From Desulfovibrio oxyclinae DSM 11498 (GTDB taxonomy: Bacteria > Desulfobacterota > Desulfovibrionia > Desulfovibrionales > Desulfovibrionaceae): 64,000 nt of DNA. A program made the position numbers and the translations under genes. Positions 17,606 through 26,304 of this stretch are shown in pieces (within the stretch, counting starts at the first letter, position 1; each line of letters opens with the position of its first letter). The notes beneath the pieces were generated by a model. The model saw only the letters and a program-made list of their open reading frames with translations. It was not told where the DNA came from and ran no database searches. The DNA lies in the NCBI RefSeq assembly GCF_000375485.1, contig NZ_AQXE01000009.1:1-64000 (forward strand), written 5' to 3'.

Positions 17606-17953
17606 ATGCGTAACTATTATATTGAAGATATTTCCGACGAAAACATCGACCTGTTCGAGGAAAAGCTCGGCGCAATGGAGATGAACGGCCCCATCAAGGG
17701 TATCTACTATCTCCCCATTCCCGAAGATATGCTCTCCGATGAACAGGAAGAGCACAAGAGCGAATGCGGTCCCTATTTTCTGGCCCTTGAAGTCATCCGC
17801 AACGTGGCCGGGAATATCGTCAAAATGGAACTGCTCGTTCGCGCCCATGGAAAAATCCGTTGCTCATGCGTGGCGTACTGCACTCAGGAGCAACGCAATC
17901 GTATGATCGATTACCTCGACGACCTCTTCGAGGATTTCGGCATCAAGGTCTAG
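17606..17953 (+). CDS. Small acidic hypothetical protein between hemA and tilS
   Basis: A 115-residue acidic protein with no family I recognise. It starts 2 bases after hemA and ends 2 bases before tilS, so it is certainly co-expressed with both. Features: many Asp/Glu in the first 60 residues, a central hydrophobic strand (PYFLALEVIRNVAGNIVKMELLVRA), and a Cys pair in IRCSCVAYC. Soluble, possibly an alpha/beta domain. Coding reality is supported by tight packing and codon use like its neighbours. Confidence 0.75.
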   Translation: MRNYYIEDISDENIDLFEEKLGAMEMNGPIKGIYYLPIPEDMLSDEQEEHKSECGPYFLALEVIRNVAGNIVKMELLVRAHGKIRCSCVAYCTQEQRNRMIDYLDDLFEDFGIKV

Positions 17954-17955
17954 GT

Positions 17956-18963
17956 ATGGAGATGACGTTCCCGGCCAGTTTCAGGGATCTGCCTCCCAAG
18001 TGGGCCCATTTCTGTCTGGGAATCGAACGCTTCATGCGTAAGGAGCTCGGGGTTGCCCCCGAGGATCTGCAAGTTCTCTGCGCCTTTTCCGGCGGGGCGG
18101 ATTCCACCGCCCTGCTTCTGGCGTTACACTGCCTCTCCCTTAAAAACGGCGGTCGCGTCTGCGCCGCGCACCTCGACCACGGACTTCGTCCGAAATCAGA
18201 CGAAGATGTGTTGTGGTGCCGCCAGTTGTGCGGGCAGCTGAATATTCCATTTCAAACCGAACGTACGGATGTGGCGGCTGAGGCCGATGCTTCCGGGCGT
18301 GGCATCGAAGAAACCGCGCGCGTAGTTCGTTACAAATTTCTCAAACAGGCTCGTTCGGCGGAAAAACTCGACTGGATTGCCACCGGCCATCATCTGGGCG
18401 ACCTGAGCGAAGACGTCGTGATGCGGCTTGTGCGCGGCACAGGCTGGCCGGGGCTTTCCGGAATGCCTGGCGTGGATCGTGAGAGAAGCCTGATGCGCCC
18501 CCTGCTGCTGACGGAAAAAAAGACACTTTGTGCGTTTCTGGAAACGCTTGGTGTGTCATGGCGCGAGGATGAGACGAACGCCGATGAATCCATGAAACGT
18601 AACCGGATCAGGCACACTCTTATGCCTCTCATGCTTGAGGAAAACCCGAACTTTCCAGACTCAGTGGCGCGACTGTGGCGATTGGGACGCATCGATGCGG
18701 ACTACTGGCTTATGCAGATGAATGAAGCGACTGCGGGCGATCTTTTGTCTTCGGCGGTGCTGGAAGAGGCCCATAAAGCCCTGCGACTGCGTCTTTACAA
18801 GAAATATCTGGACGCCGTGGGGTCGGGACAGGCGCTTGCAGACACACTTTTGAAACTGGACGAGGCATGGTTGGAGACCCGATTCGGGGCAGTGTTCCAG
18901 TTTCCCGGCGACCGGGTTGCCAAAATTTCGCCCAAGGGTGTGCTTTTTGGCTTCAAGGATTGA
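17956..18963 (+). CDS. tilS: tRNA(Ile)-lysidine synthetase
   Basis: A 335-residue N-type ATP pyrophosphatase. The PP-loop SGGADS is at 45-50, followed by AHLDHGLRPKSDED, GIEETARVVRYKFL and TGHHLGDLSEDVVMRLVRGTG, all TilS landmarks. It converts C34 of the tRNA(Ile) CAU anticodon to lysidine so that AUA is read as Ile. The protein is shorter than E. coli TilS (about 430) and has little of the C-terminal domain, as in many compact bacterial forms. ATG 17956 directly follows the hypothetical gene; the longer in-frame reading overlaps that gene. Confidence 0.93.
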   Translation: MEMTFPASFRDLPPKWAHFCLGIERFMRKELGVAPEDLQVLCAFSGGADSTALLLALHCLSLKNGGRVCAAHLDHGLRPKSDEDVLWCRQLCGQLNIPFQTERTDVAAEADASGRGIEETARVVRYKFLKQARSAEKLDWIATGHHLGDLSEDVVMRLVRGTGWPGLSGMPGVDRERSLMRPLLLTEKKTLCAFLETLGVSWREDETNADESMKRNRIRHTLMPLMLEENPNFPDSVARLWRLGRIDADYWLMQMNEATAGDLLSSAVLEEAHKALRLRLYKKYLDAVGSGQALADTLLKLDEAWLETRFGAVFQFPGDRVAKISPKGVLFGFKD

Positions 18964-18989
18964 CTTCCGCAATCTGGCGCGGTAAGTCA
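18961..18989 (+). terminator. Weak hairpin after tilS
   Basis: TGACTTCCGC, 8-base loop, then GCGG-T-AAGTCA: a 10-bp stem with one bulged T, beginning at the tilS stop codon. It lacks a proper U-tract (only TTTT further on), so it may attenuate rather than end transcription into adk. Confidence 0.35.
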
Positions 18990-19023
18990 TGTGATCTTTT
19001 GCACAATCCTAGGAGGAGCAGAT

Positions 19024-19692
19024 ATGAACATCCTGATTTTTGGCCCCAACGGCTCCGGCAAAGGCACCCAGGGCACCCTGGTGAAAGACAAGTACGACCT
19101 GGATCATATCGAATCCGGCGCCATCTTCCGCAAGCACATCGGCGGCGGCACCGAACTCGGTCTGAAGGCCAAGGAGTACATCAACAAGGGTGAACTGGTT
19201 CCGGACGACATCACCATCCCGATGGTGCTCGACGTTCTGCAGAACGCTGGCGAAAACGGTTGGCTCCTCGATGGTTTCCCCCGTTCCCTCGTTCAGGCTG
19301 AAAAGCTGTGGGAAGCCCTGCAGAATGACGGCGTTGCTCTCGACTACGTGATCGAGATCAAGCTGCCCCGCGAAGTCGCCAAGGCTCGCATCATGGGTCG
19401 CCGCCTCTGTGAAAACAATCCGAACCACCCCAACAACGTCGGCATCCCCGCCATCGCTCCCGAAGGCGACACGTGCCGCGTCTGCGGTGGCGCCCTCTCC
19501 GCTCGCGACGACGACCAGGACGAGGCCGCAATCGACAAGCGTCACGACATCTACTACGACGAAGAAACCGGAACCATGGCTGGCTGCAACTTCTACAAGA
19601 ACATGAAGGATGCCAGCTTTAAGATCATCGAGCTCGACGGCGAACAGTCCATCGACGAAATCAAGAACTACCTGGTTTCCCAGCTCGACTAG
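19024..19692 (+). CDS. adk: Adenylate kinase with metal-binding LID domain
   Basis: A 222-residue adenylate kinase (ATP + AMP to 2 ADP). The P-loop is GPNGSGKGT at 7-15; DGFPRS (83-88) binds AMP. The LID contains C129-x5-H135-x15-C151-x2-C154. This Cys-His-Cys-Cys set, rather than the four-Cys zinc site of Gram-positive enzymes, matches the zinc/cobalt/iron-binding adenylate kinase described from Desulfovibrio gigas. The ATG at 19024 has AGGAGGAG 6-13 bases upstream, an unusually strong site that suits high expression. A terminator follows, so it is probably transcribed alone or from tilS. Confidence 0.97.
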   Translation: MNILIFGPNGSGKGTQGTLVKDKYDLDHIESGAIFRKHIGGGTELGLKAKEYINKGELVPDDITIPMVLDVLQNAGENGWLLDGFPRSLVQAEKLWEALQNDGVALDYVIEIKLPREVAKARIMGRRLCENNPNHPNNVGIPAIAPEGDTCRVCGGALSARDDDQDEAAIDKRHDIYYDEETGTMAGCNFYKNMKDASFKIIELDGEQSIDEIKNYLVSQLD

Positions 19693-19713
19693 TTCCTTTC
19701 TGCCAGAGAAGAC

Positions 19714-19746
19714 AAAGGCCCTCCGTTTTGCGGGGGGCCTTTTTTT
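19714..19746 (+). terminator. Rho-independent terminator after adk
   Basis: Stem AAAGGCCCTCCG / CGGGGGGCCTTT (one G-T pair), 5-base loop, then a run of T to 19746. It starts 21 bases after the adk stop. Confidence 0.88.
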
Positions 19747-19876
19747 GTTTTCCGGCGCAAGCGTCTGGCCATTGCGGGAAATGATTTGAATCAGATAGCC
19801 TTCTTGCTGAGGATGATATATGTTGGTTTAATCTGTAATGGTATGGTCATAATAATTCTTCACAGCGCGATCTACT

Positions 19877-20206
19877 ATGTTCAAACAAGAGAAATGGTCT
19901 TTTACAGGGGCTTCCGGCACGGAATACACTTTTTCCATCCTTCCCAAAAGTGAGGGGTTGCCGCAAGCTCCGGGTGTTTTCATACTTGCCTACACCCATC
20001 CTCGTGGACATATGGCTGGCTGGCAGGTCAATCCTTTGATGATAGATCAGGCCGAGGACATGCGATTGGCTCTTGAGAGTGCGGAAGGGCTGGACAGTGA
20101 TCGGATGTCCATATGGAACAGCAATTTTGTGCTTTTGGAAGCCGTCGATTCAGACAGGAAAGAATGTGTACATGATCTGGAAATCTTGATGCGCAGCACG
20201 CCATGA
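19877..20206 (+). CDS. Hypothetical protein, 109 residues
   Basis: An isolated gene of 109 codons with no family I can name. The most distinctive part is residues 20-60, with LPQAPGVFILAY and a GHMAGWQVNPL turn, suggesting a small alpha/beta domain. There is no signal peptide or membrane helix. Base composition is lower in GC than adk or the haem genes, and flanking DNA is AT-richer, which could mean recent acquisition. A poor sigma-70-like box (TTGGTT, 18 bases, TCATAA) lies 25-54 bases upstream, and no clear ribosome site is present. Moderate confidence that it is coding. Confidence 0.55.
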   Translation: MFKQEKWSFTGASGTEYTFSILPKSEGLPQAPGVFILAYTHPRGHMAGWQVNPLMIDQAEDMRLALESAEGLDSDRMSIWNSNFVLLEAVDSDRKECVHDLEILMRSTP

Positions 20207-20417
20207 ATCCGGGTGCTGATTGAAAAATCGTTTCAACACCACCGCTCACGGGCATTTTCTGGTCAAAGGATATGCCTCTCGCTGCCTGCCTATCGGGAGG
20301 CAATTCAATCGCACGAGCTCATTAAGCAATCATTGGGGTTGCCGGCTGTCACGGCTAATAGACATGCCCCCGGCTTAAGTACGCTCACACCGGATGCCCT
20401 TTCACAAACATAGGCAT

Positions 20418-21083
20418 CTAGGGCACTGAATACATATAGTTGGGCAGCTTGAAGAAGTTCAGGGACTCCTGGTATCCGTCACCCGGCTGGTCGCCAAAAG
20501 TTGCGACGATAGTCCACCCCTGCGCCGTAAGTCTGTCCATGGACCGTTTCTTGAAATCGTTCACCGCGTCACCCGGTGTTCCCGCAGGGGCCATAAGCAA
20601 CTCATGCCAATCCCTGTACCCTGCCCTTTCAAGATTCTGAACCGTCAGAGAGCGCATGCTTTCATTCCGGCCGGTCAGAAATACCACCGGAACATCATGC
20701 TCGCGTAGCGCCCTGAACAAGCGCAGCATGGGCGTTATGGCTGGGGCATCCGCCTGCTTAATCCATTCGTTCCATAGCTTCGGCGAGTAGCAATAATCCA
20801 GCTTCTGTTTGATCTCGAAGTTGGACAGAGTCGTTTCGTCAATATCCATGACGACCAGCGGCCGAGGGATCTGCCTGCTTTCAATATCATTCAAAACAGT
20901 GTCGAGCCCATCTGCCGCGACGTTTGCCACATCGGCATCATAGTCGCCGCTGAGATGATAGGCCGTTATCTGTTTTTTCATTTCCGGCAATGGAATGAGG
21001 CCTACACGTTCCGCATGAGTGGCGGCGCAGCCTTGAAGCGTTATGAGCAGAAACGCCAGTACAAGCAGGTGGTGCAATCTCAT
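20418..21083 (-). CDS. HAD-superfamily acid phosphatase lipoprotein (e(P4)/class B-like)
   Basis: A 221-residue secreted phosphatase. A lipoprotein signal (LVLAFLLITLQGC, Cys 19) precedes a HAD subfamily IIIB domain with motif I DIDETTLS at 80-87 (nucleophile D80, acid D82), motif II LTGRN with T137, and a motif IV-like FGDQPGDG near the end. Relatives remove phosphate from nucleotides in the periplasm. ATG 21083 follows CGGAGGA; the longer frame overlaps the secF terminator and would hide the signal. It lies beyond the secF terminator, so it has its own promoter or depends on readthrough. Nucleotide phosphatase activity is inferred. Confidence 0.85.
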   Translation of the reverse strand: MRLHHLLVLAFLLITLQGCAATHAERVGLIPLPEMKKQITAYHLSGDYDADVANVAADGLDTVLNDIESRQIPRPLVVMDIDETTLSNFEIKQKLDYCYSPKLWNEWIKQADAPAITPMLRLFRALREHDVPVVFLTGRNESMRSLTVQNLERAGYRDWHELLMAPAGTPGDAVNDFKKRSMDRLTAQGWTIVATFGDQPGDGYQESLNFFKLPNYMYSVP

Positions 21084-21117
21084 GGTTGTCCTCCGGGTTT
21101 GCGAAGACTCTACCACG

Positions 21118-21149
21118 AAAAAGGGAAGGCTCGTAAGAACCTTCCCTTT
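21118..21149 (-). terminator. Rho-independent terminator after secF
   Basis: On the minus strand: AAAGGGAAGGTTC, 4-base loop TTAC, GAGCCTTCCCTTT, then T residues; 13 bp with one G-T pair. It ends the gltB-yajC-secDF transcript. Confidence 0.88.
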
Positions 21150-21171
21150 ATAATCGTCTGTGAAACTGAAG

Positions 21172-22245
21172 CTAGGCTGCTTCGGGCTCCTCATCCACTT
21201 CAGGCGGGGTGGGACCGAATCCGAGAAGGACCGGGCTTGCCACGAAGATGGAGGAATAGGTACCGACGAAGATGCCGATAAGAAGTGCCAGCGCGAAGTC
21301 GTGAATCACGCCGCCGCCGAGCACGTACAGGCAGAGCACGACCAGAAGCGTGGTGCCGGATGTAAGCAGCGTACGGGACAGGGTCTGGTTCACGCTGGTG
21401 TTGATGATGCTCTTGAATTCGCCTTTGCCCTTGGAGCCGATCAGGTTCTCGCGGATGCGGTCAAACACGATGATGGTATCGTTAAGCGAGTAACCGATGA
21501 TGGTCAGCAACGCGGCGATGATGGTCAGGTCGAACTCCTTGCCCAGAATGGAGAATATCCCCACCGTGATGGTCACGTCGTGGACAAGGGCCACAACCGC
21601 TCCCAGGGCGTAATTGAGTTTGAGGTACCAGCACAGCCCGAGTGTGATGGCGAGCATCCCCACAATAAGCCATGCCATGTCCATTCCGGTCAGCGCCAGA
21701 GCATACTGCCCGGCAAAGAGGCCGGTGGCCATGACCGCGGCTGCGGTCCAGCGCTGCTCAAAGCGGCCGGAGATGTAGATGGCTATCAGCAGTACGGCGA
21801 AGAACATGGCTTCGAGCGCTTTGGTTCGCAGGTCCTTACCCACCTTGGGGCCGACCATTTCAAGCCGCTGCACTTCGAATCCGCCTTTGCCGAGTCCGCT
21901 GTCGAGGGCGGTGGAGAGCATGTCGCGAACCTCTCCGGAGGAGACCTCGGAGGAAGAGGTGCGAATCAGGAATTCGCTGTCGTCCTCAAGTCCGAGGCGC
22001 TGCACCACGAGTCCGGGCAGCTCCACGTCGGCGAGGGATTCCTTGACGGTTTCGACATCCACCTGCTTTTCGGTTTTGATCTGTACGATCATGCCGCCCG
22101 CGAAGTCGATGCCGTATTTGGGGCCGCCCTGCATGACGAGGGAGCCGAGTCCCATCAGGATGACCAGCGCGGAGATCAGGAAGGCGATCTTCCTGAAGCC
22201 GATGAAGTCGATCTTGGTATCGGGTTTGATTATCTGAAGTCCCAT
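21172..22245 (-). CDS. secF: Protein translocase subunit SecF
   Basis: A 357-residue RND-type membrane protein with six expected TM helices. N-terminal [20 protein letters not shown] is TM1, [12 protein letters not shown] is the conserved periplasmic entry motif, and [21 protein letters not shown] in TM4-5 contains the Asp/Arg residues needed for proton coupling. With SecD it uses the proton gradient to pull preproteins through SecYEG on the periplasmic side. It begins 9 bases after secD with a GGGGGA site. Confidence 0.96.
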   Translation of the reverse strand: MGLQIIKPDTKIDFIGFRKIAFLISALVILMGLGSLVMQGGPKYGIDFAGGMIVQIKTEKQVDVETVKESLADVELPGLVVQRLGLEDDSEFLIRTSSSEVSSGEVRDMLSTALDSGLGKGGFEVQRLEMVGPKVGKDLRTKALEAMFFAVLLIAIYISGRFEQRWTAAAVMATGLFAGQYALALTGMDMAWLIVGMLAITLGLCWYLKLNYALGAVVALVHDVTITVGIFSILGKEFDLTIIAALLTIIGYSLNDTIIVFDRIRENLIGSKGKGEFKSIINTSVNQTLSRTLLTSGTTLLVVLCLYVLGGGVIHDFALALLIGIFVGTYSSIFVASPVLLGFGPTPPEVDEEPEAA

Positions 22246-22254
22246 TTGTTCCCC

Positions 22255-23832
22255 CTAGATGCTCATCTTGGCGCCTTCCGCGCGGTTCTTGGCGTACATG
22301 TCGAAGAGAATGCGCGAGACGAAGATGGCCGTGAACATGGACGTGATGATACCCAGCGTCAGGGTCACGGCGAATCCGCGGATCGGACCGGTACCGAACT
22401 GGTACAGGATGATGGCCGCGATGACCGTGGTCACGTTGGCGTCGAGAATGGTCAACGTCGCGCGGCTGTAGCCTTCCTCGATCGCGGCCCTTGCGGTAAG
22501 CCCCTTGCGGAGTTCCTCGCGGATACGTTCGAAGATGATGACGTTGGCGTCGACCGCCATGCCTATTGTCAGGATGATACCCGCGATGCCCGGCAGGGTC
22601 AGGGTCGCACCGAATGCAGCCAGACCGCCCATAATCAGCAGGATGTTCAGGACCAGCACGGTGTCGGCGACCACTCCGGCAAAGCCGTAGTAGACAACCA
22701 TGAAGATCAGCACCAGCGCCATGCCGATGAGCGCGGAGTTGATGCCGTTGTCGATGGATTCCTGTCCGAGGGACGGGCCGACGGTACGCTGTTCGAGAAT
22801 GGAGATCGGGGCCGGAAGCGAACCGGCGCGGAGCACGATGGCGAGGTCGCGGGCTTCTTCCGTGGTGAAACTGCCGGTGATGCTCGCCTGTCCGCCGCTG
22901 ATCTTTTCATTGATGACCGGAGCGGAGTATACCTTCTTGTCGAGAACGATGGCCATGAGCTTGCCGGTGTTTTCGCCGGTGATGCGCTCAAACAGGCGCG
23001 CGCCCTTGGAGTCGAAGCTCAGCGAAACATACGGTTCGTTCATGCGACCATAGCTGACGCGGGCATCGGTGACGTATTCACCGGTAAGCGGCGCGTCACT
23101 TTTGAGGACAACGGGTACTTCCTTGCCGTCGCGGCCCACTCTGGTGCTCAGCTCGCGGCCCGGGGGCAGGATGCCCTTGGTCGGGTCAATGCTCTGGTCA
23201 ACGATCTTGAATTCGAGGTGCGCAGTCTTTCCGATGATTCGGATGGCGCGCTCCGGATCGCTCAGGCCGGGAAGCTGCACCTGAATGCGGTTGCTTGCCT
23301 GCTGCTTGCGAATATCCGGCTCGGTCACGCCGAACTGGTCAATGCGGTTGCGAATGGTCTTGACCGCCTGGTCAAGCGTCATGCGCGCCAGTTCCTTGCG
23401 GTATTTCGGATTCATGCCCAGCTCGTATTTGACTTTGCCGTCTTCCGCGCTGGTGGTGGATTCGATGGTGACCGACTGGAAATCTTCGAGAAGTTTTTCG
23501 AACTGGTCCCGCTGCTCTTTCTTGAGCAGGGTCATTTCGATTCTGTCGCCGGGCATTGCGACGGGCTTGAGCACGTAGACCTCGTCCTCGCGGGCGAGTT
23601 CCTTTATGTCGTCGCCCGTGCGGGCCATGGCGTTTTTGAAGGCGGTGTTCATATCGACACCGAGGGTGAGGTGGATGCCGCCCTTGAGGTCGAGGCCGAG
23701 ATTGATGCCGCTGCCGGGAAGGGTCTGACCCAGCGAAGTGCCCTTGATGCCGGGAAGGGACGGCAGCATGTACGCGAGCCCCAGCATCAGAACTAAGAGC
23801 GAAACAATGATTCTCCAACGCAGACTCTGCAT
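22255..23832 (-). CDS. secD: Protein translocase subunit SecD
   Basis: A 525-residue partner of SecF. TM1 (WRIIVSLLVLMLGLAYMLP) is followed by INLGLDLKGGIHLTLGVD, the SecD entry motif, then a long periplasmic P1 domain and five C-terminal helices with TIGMAVDANVIIFERIREELRKG. The start is ATG 23832 (MQSLRW) behind GGGGAGAA; an upstream in-frame ATG adds ten residues without a ribosome site. About 126 bases with a hairpin separate it from yajC. Confidence 0.96.
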   Translation of the reverse strand: MQSLRWRIIVSLLVLMLGLAYMLPSLPGIKGTSLGQTLPGSGINLGLDLKGGIHLTLGVDMNTAFKNAMARTGDDIKELAREDEVYVLKPVAMPGDRIEMTLLKKEQRDQFEKLLEDFQSVTIESTTSAEDGKVKYELGMNPKYRKELARMTLDQAVKTIRNRIDQFGVTEPDIRKQQASNRIQVQLPGLSDPERAIRIIGKTAHLEFKIVDQSIDPTKGILPPGRELSTRVGRDGKEVPVVLKSDAPLTGEYVTDARVSYGRMNEPYVSLSFDSKGARLFERITGENTGKLMAIVLDKKVYSAPVINEKISGGQASITGSFTTEEARDLAIVLRAGSLPAPISILEQRTVGPSLGQESIDNGINSALIGMALVLIFMVVYYGFAGVVADTVLVLNILLIMGGLAAFGATLTLPGIAGIILTIGMAVDANVIIFERIREELRKGLTARAAIEEGYSRATLTILDANVTTVIAAIILYQFGTGPIRGFAVTLTLGIITSMFTAIFVSRILFDMYAKNRAEGAKMSI

Positions 23833-23935
23833 GAGTTCTCCCCTGTCGTGAAATAAAAACATCGGCCCGAGCGGGAACGCAAGGCGCGGACCGGGCTCGC
23901 AGCTTGTGCGTCCCGGCCCGCGAAAGGCCGAAGAA

Positions 23936-23955
23936 ACGGGATCATCCGATCCCGT
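23936..23955 (-). promoter_or_regulatory. Hairpin between yajC and secD
   Basis: An 8-bp perfect stem ACGGGATC / GATCCCGT with a 4-base loop, starting 3 bases after the yajC stop. Only TT follows, so it is more likely a processing or attenuation element than a full terminator. Confidence 0.45.
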
Positions 23956-23958
23956 CGA

Positions 23959-24339
23959 CTACTTCTTTTCTTTCTTTTCTTTCTTGTCTTTTTTCTGGGC
24001 CTGCTTTCCGGCCTCGGGGTCGAACTTCCCGGCGACATAGCCGCGCTGGAATTCCACTTCAACGCCGTTGGCGATTTCGAGGGTGAGAATCTCATCGGTG
24101 ATGAGCTTGATGGTGCCCTTGATGCCGCCGTTGGTCCAGACCACGTCGCCTACCTGCAGGTTCTCAAGCATCTGCTTGTGTTCCTTGGCCTTCTTCTGCT
24201 GCGGACGGATGAGCAGGAAGTAGAAGATGGCGAACATCAGGATGAGCATGGGCAGCGGACCGGCAAGCAGTCCGCCCGCACCGCCGGCGGCGCCGTTTGC
24301 GGGGGGCGCGGCGGCAAAGGCAACGGATTCGAAGAACAT
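23959..24339 (-). CDS. yajC: Preprotein translocase subunit YajC
   Basis: A 126-residue single-span membrane protein. An Ala/Gly-rich lead (AAAPPANGAAGGAGGLL) precedes the TM helix PMLILMFAIFYFLLIRPQQKKAKEH, whose RPQQKK end is the YajC hallmark. A cytoplasmic SH3-like part (LQVGDVVWTNGGIKGTI) follows, then a Lys-rich tail. YajC associates with SecDF and AcrB. It precedes secD and secF as in most bacteria. It starts 45 bases after the last glutamate synthase gene, with GGGAGGAA ahead, so it may share that transcript. Confidence 0.95.
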   Translation of the reverse strand: MFFESVAFAAAPPANGAAGGAGGLLAGPLPMLILMFAIFYFLLIRPQQKKAKEHKQMLENLQVGDVVWTNGGIKGTIKLITDEILTLEIANGVEVEFQRGYVAGKFDPEAGKQAQKKDKKEKKEKK

Positions 24340-24384
24340 TGAGGTTCCTCCCAGTGTTGAAGTTTCTCGGTCCGTTCCCTTTTC

Positions 24385-25140
24385 CTAGGTGGCGACGTAG
24401 AGGTTGCCGTAAGGTCTGTGAGAGAACGGCCGGATTTTGACGAAATTCTCGTTCATAACGGTTTCGGCGTCCAGCTCGAATTCCAAGGCAAAGGCATCCA
24501 CAAGTCTTCGGATGGTCTGGAGATCATCCTCATCCACGGGCTGCGTGTGCAAGTTAGGTCCGAGCTGCGATTCCGGGACGCTTCCGCGGACGTATATGAC
24601 GCCCCCGTGCATTCCGGTGCCGAGACTTCTGCCCGCAACGGGCGCATCAGGCTTATCAGAAAACATACCCAAGAGCAAAATAATTCCTCCGGCCATGTAT
24701 TCGCCCAGGAAGTCCCCGGCCTTGCCTCCCACGACGATCTCCGGGACATAATCCTTATATGCTTTCATATGGATTCCGCACCGATAGCCCACATCCGAGC
24801 GGACAAAGATCGAGCCGCCGCGCATGGCGTAGCCCAGAACGTCTCCAGCCATTCCGTTGATGGCGATTTTTCCGCTGTCCATCGTGTTTCCGATTCCGTC
24901 CTGTGCGTTGCCAGATATACGAAGGTGCGGTCCGCCCATGAAGGCCCCGGTATCCGGTCCGGCAACGCCTTTGATTGCTATCTTCAGGTCGCCGCACAGC
25001 GCGGTGGCGATGTAGCGGTGACCGTTGACGTTCTCCAGAACGAAATCGGTGTATCCCTCTTGCGCCTTCTGGCGAATAAGTTCGTTGAACTGCTTGTAAT
25101 ACTTGCCTTTGGCGTCAAGGGTGATCTTTTTTTCGGTCAT
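24385..25140 (-). CDS. Glutamate synthase GXGXG-domain subunit (split GltB C-terminal part)
   Basis: A 251-residue protein corresponding to the C-terminal beta-helix of the large glutamate synthase subunit (COG0070). Repeating Gly motifs mark the helix: GVAGPDTGAFMGGPHLRISGNAQDGIGNTMDSGKI begins near residue 58, then GMAGDVLGYAMRGGSIFVR. In one-chain enzymes this domain supports the ammonia channel. It is encoded separately here, as in archaeal-type glutamate synthases, 5 bases after the amidotransferase gene. Confidence 0.9.
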   Translation of the reverse strand: MTEKKITLDAKGKYYKQFNELIRQKAQEGYTDFVLENVNGHRYIATALCGDLKIAIKGVAGPDTGAFMGGPHLRISGNAQDGIGNTMDSGKIAINGMAGDVLGYAMRGGSIFVRSDVGYRCGIHMKAYKDYVPEIVVGGKAGDFLGEYMAGGIILLLGMFSDKPDAPVAGRSLGTGMHGGVIYVRGSVPESQLGPNLHTQPVDEDDLQTIRRLVDAFALEFELDAETVMNENFVKIRPFSHRPYGNLYVAT

Positions 25141-25145
25141 GTGCC

Positions 25146-26243
25146 CTACTCCTTCACGTCGATGATGACGGGTTCGCCCGCCTTGGGCATCCAGACCCGG
25201 TCCAGTTCGGGGCAGACTTCGCGTACCGATGCTTCTTCGCTGGACATAAAGACCATGTCATCCTTTTCGGCAACCAGCAGAGGGCGCAGCTTGATGCGGT
25301 CGTTCAGGCCCATCAGCCGGTTGTTGTCGGCCACAAGTATCGCAAACGGGCCGTTGAGCATTCCGGATCCGTATGTGTAGCGCAACGCGGTATGCAATTC
25401 GCGCTGTTGTTCGGGCATGGTCTTGATTTCCTCCCAGAAGGGGGGGGCGAAGACCTTTGCCGCCAGATTCCAACTCAGGCCATGTTTGCGGATGAGCAGA
25501 TCCAGTTCGTAGGCGACCACCTCGGTATCCGTCATGAGCGTGCACAGATAGTCGTGCTCGCAGAGATAACGGCGATTGATGCCGTAGGAACTGATTTCTC
25601 CGTTATGAACGATGGACCAGTTGAGGATGGTGAACGGATGCGCTCCACCCCACCAGCCCGGCGTGTTTGTGGGAAAACGGTTGTGACCGGTCCAGATGTG
25701 GCCTTTGTATTCGTCCAGACGGAAGAACTCGGCGATGTCCTCAGGGTATCCGACGCCTTTGAAGACGCCCATATCCTTGCCGGATGAGAAGACAAACGCA
25801 CCCGGGACCTGCGTATTGAGCTTCATCACCACGGCTACGACGTAGTCGTCTTCGGGCAGCTTGCTCAGGTCCTCCGGCTTGTCTTCACGAACGGTGACAA
25901 AATAGCGGTTCACGAGCGGCGGATTATGGATTGCCAACGTCTCCCGCGTAGGGATGGGCTCGAACTCATGAATGTCGAAATACTGCCGAAGCAGGTGCTC
26001 CGAACCTTCCACGCCTCTTCTGTCATCGCACATGATGTGGAATGCGTATTTATCCGCGTGTTCCGGATAGATGCCGTAAGCCGCGAAACCGCCGCCAAGA
26101 CCGTTGCCACGGTCGTGCATGCAGGCCATGGCGTTGATTGGCAGGTCGCCGGAGATGAGTTTCTTCTCCCTACTGATGACGCCAAAGACGCCGCAACCGG
26201 AGATGTCTTTCTGGAAATCGTAATATTTTTCGGGAGCTTTCAT
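25146..26243 (-). CDS. Glutamate synthase class II glutaminase subunit (split GltB N-terminal part)
   Basis: A 365-residue Ntn-type glutamine amidotransferase (COG0067) releasing ammonia from glutamine. The nucleophile is probably C17 in ISGCGVFGVISR, with GHNRFPTNT and VHNGEIS as the glutamine-binding loops. The Cys is not at position 2, so either the first 16 residues are a cleaved propeptide or the enzyme uses a free internal start. The ATG at 26243 has AAGGAG 6 bases ahead; an in-frame GTG two codons earlier overlaps that site and is rejected. Confidence 0.9.
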   Translation of the reverse strand: MKAPEKYYDFQKDISGCGVFGVISREKKLISGDLPINAMACMHDRGNGLGGGFAAYGIYPEHADKYAFHIMCDDRRGVEGSEHLLRQYFDIHEFEPIPTRETLAIHNPPLVNRYFVTVREDKPEDLSKLPEDDYVVAVVMKLNTQVPGAFVFSSGKDMGVFKGVGYPEDIAEFFRLDEYKGHIWTGHNRFPTNTPGWWGGAHPFTILNWSIVHNGEISSYGINRRYLCEHDYLCTLMTDTEVVAYELDLLIRKHGLSWNLAAKVFAPPFWEEIKTMPEQQRELHTALRYTYGSGMLNGPFAILVADNNRLMGLNDRIKLRPLLVAEKDDMVFMSSEEASVREVCPELDRVWMPKAGEPVIIDVKE

Positions 26244-26304
26244 TGCCACTCCTTGGCTCGAATGTCTGTTGGGTCTCCGAGGATGTTTCAGGCTGTATTG
26301 GCCG

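Noticed and set aside
21160..23796. 878-codon open frame on + opposite secD/secF
   Set aside because: Antisense shadow of two certain genes; His/Asp/Gly-rich composition typical of reverse frames in high-GC DNA, and no domain is recognisable.
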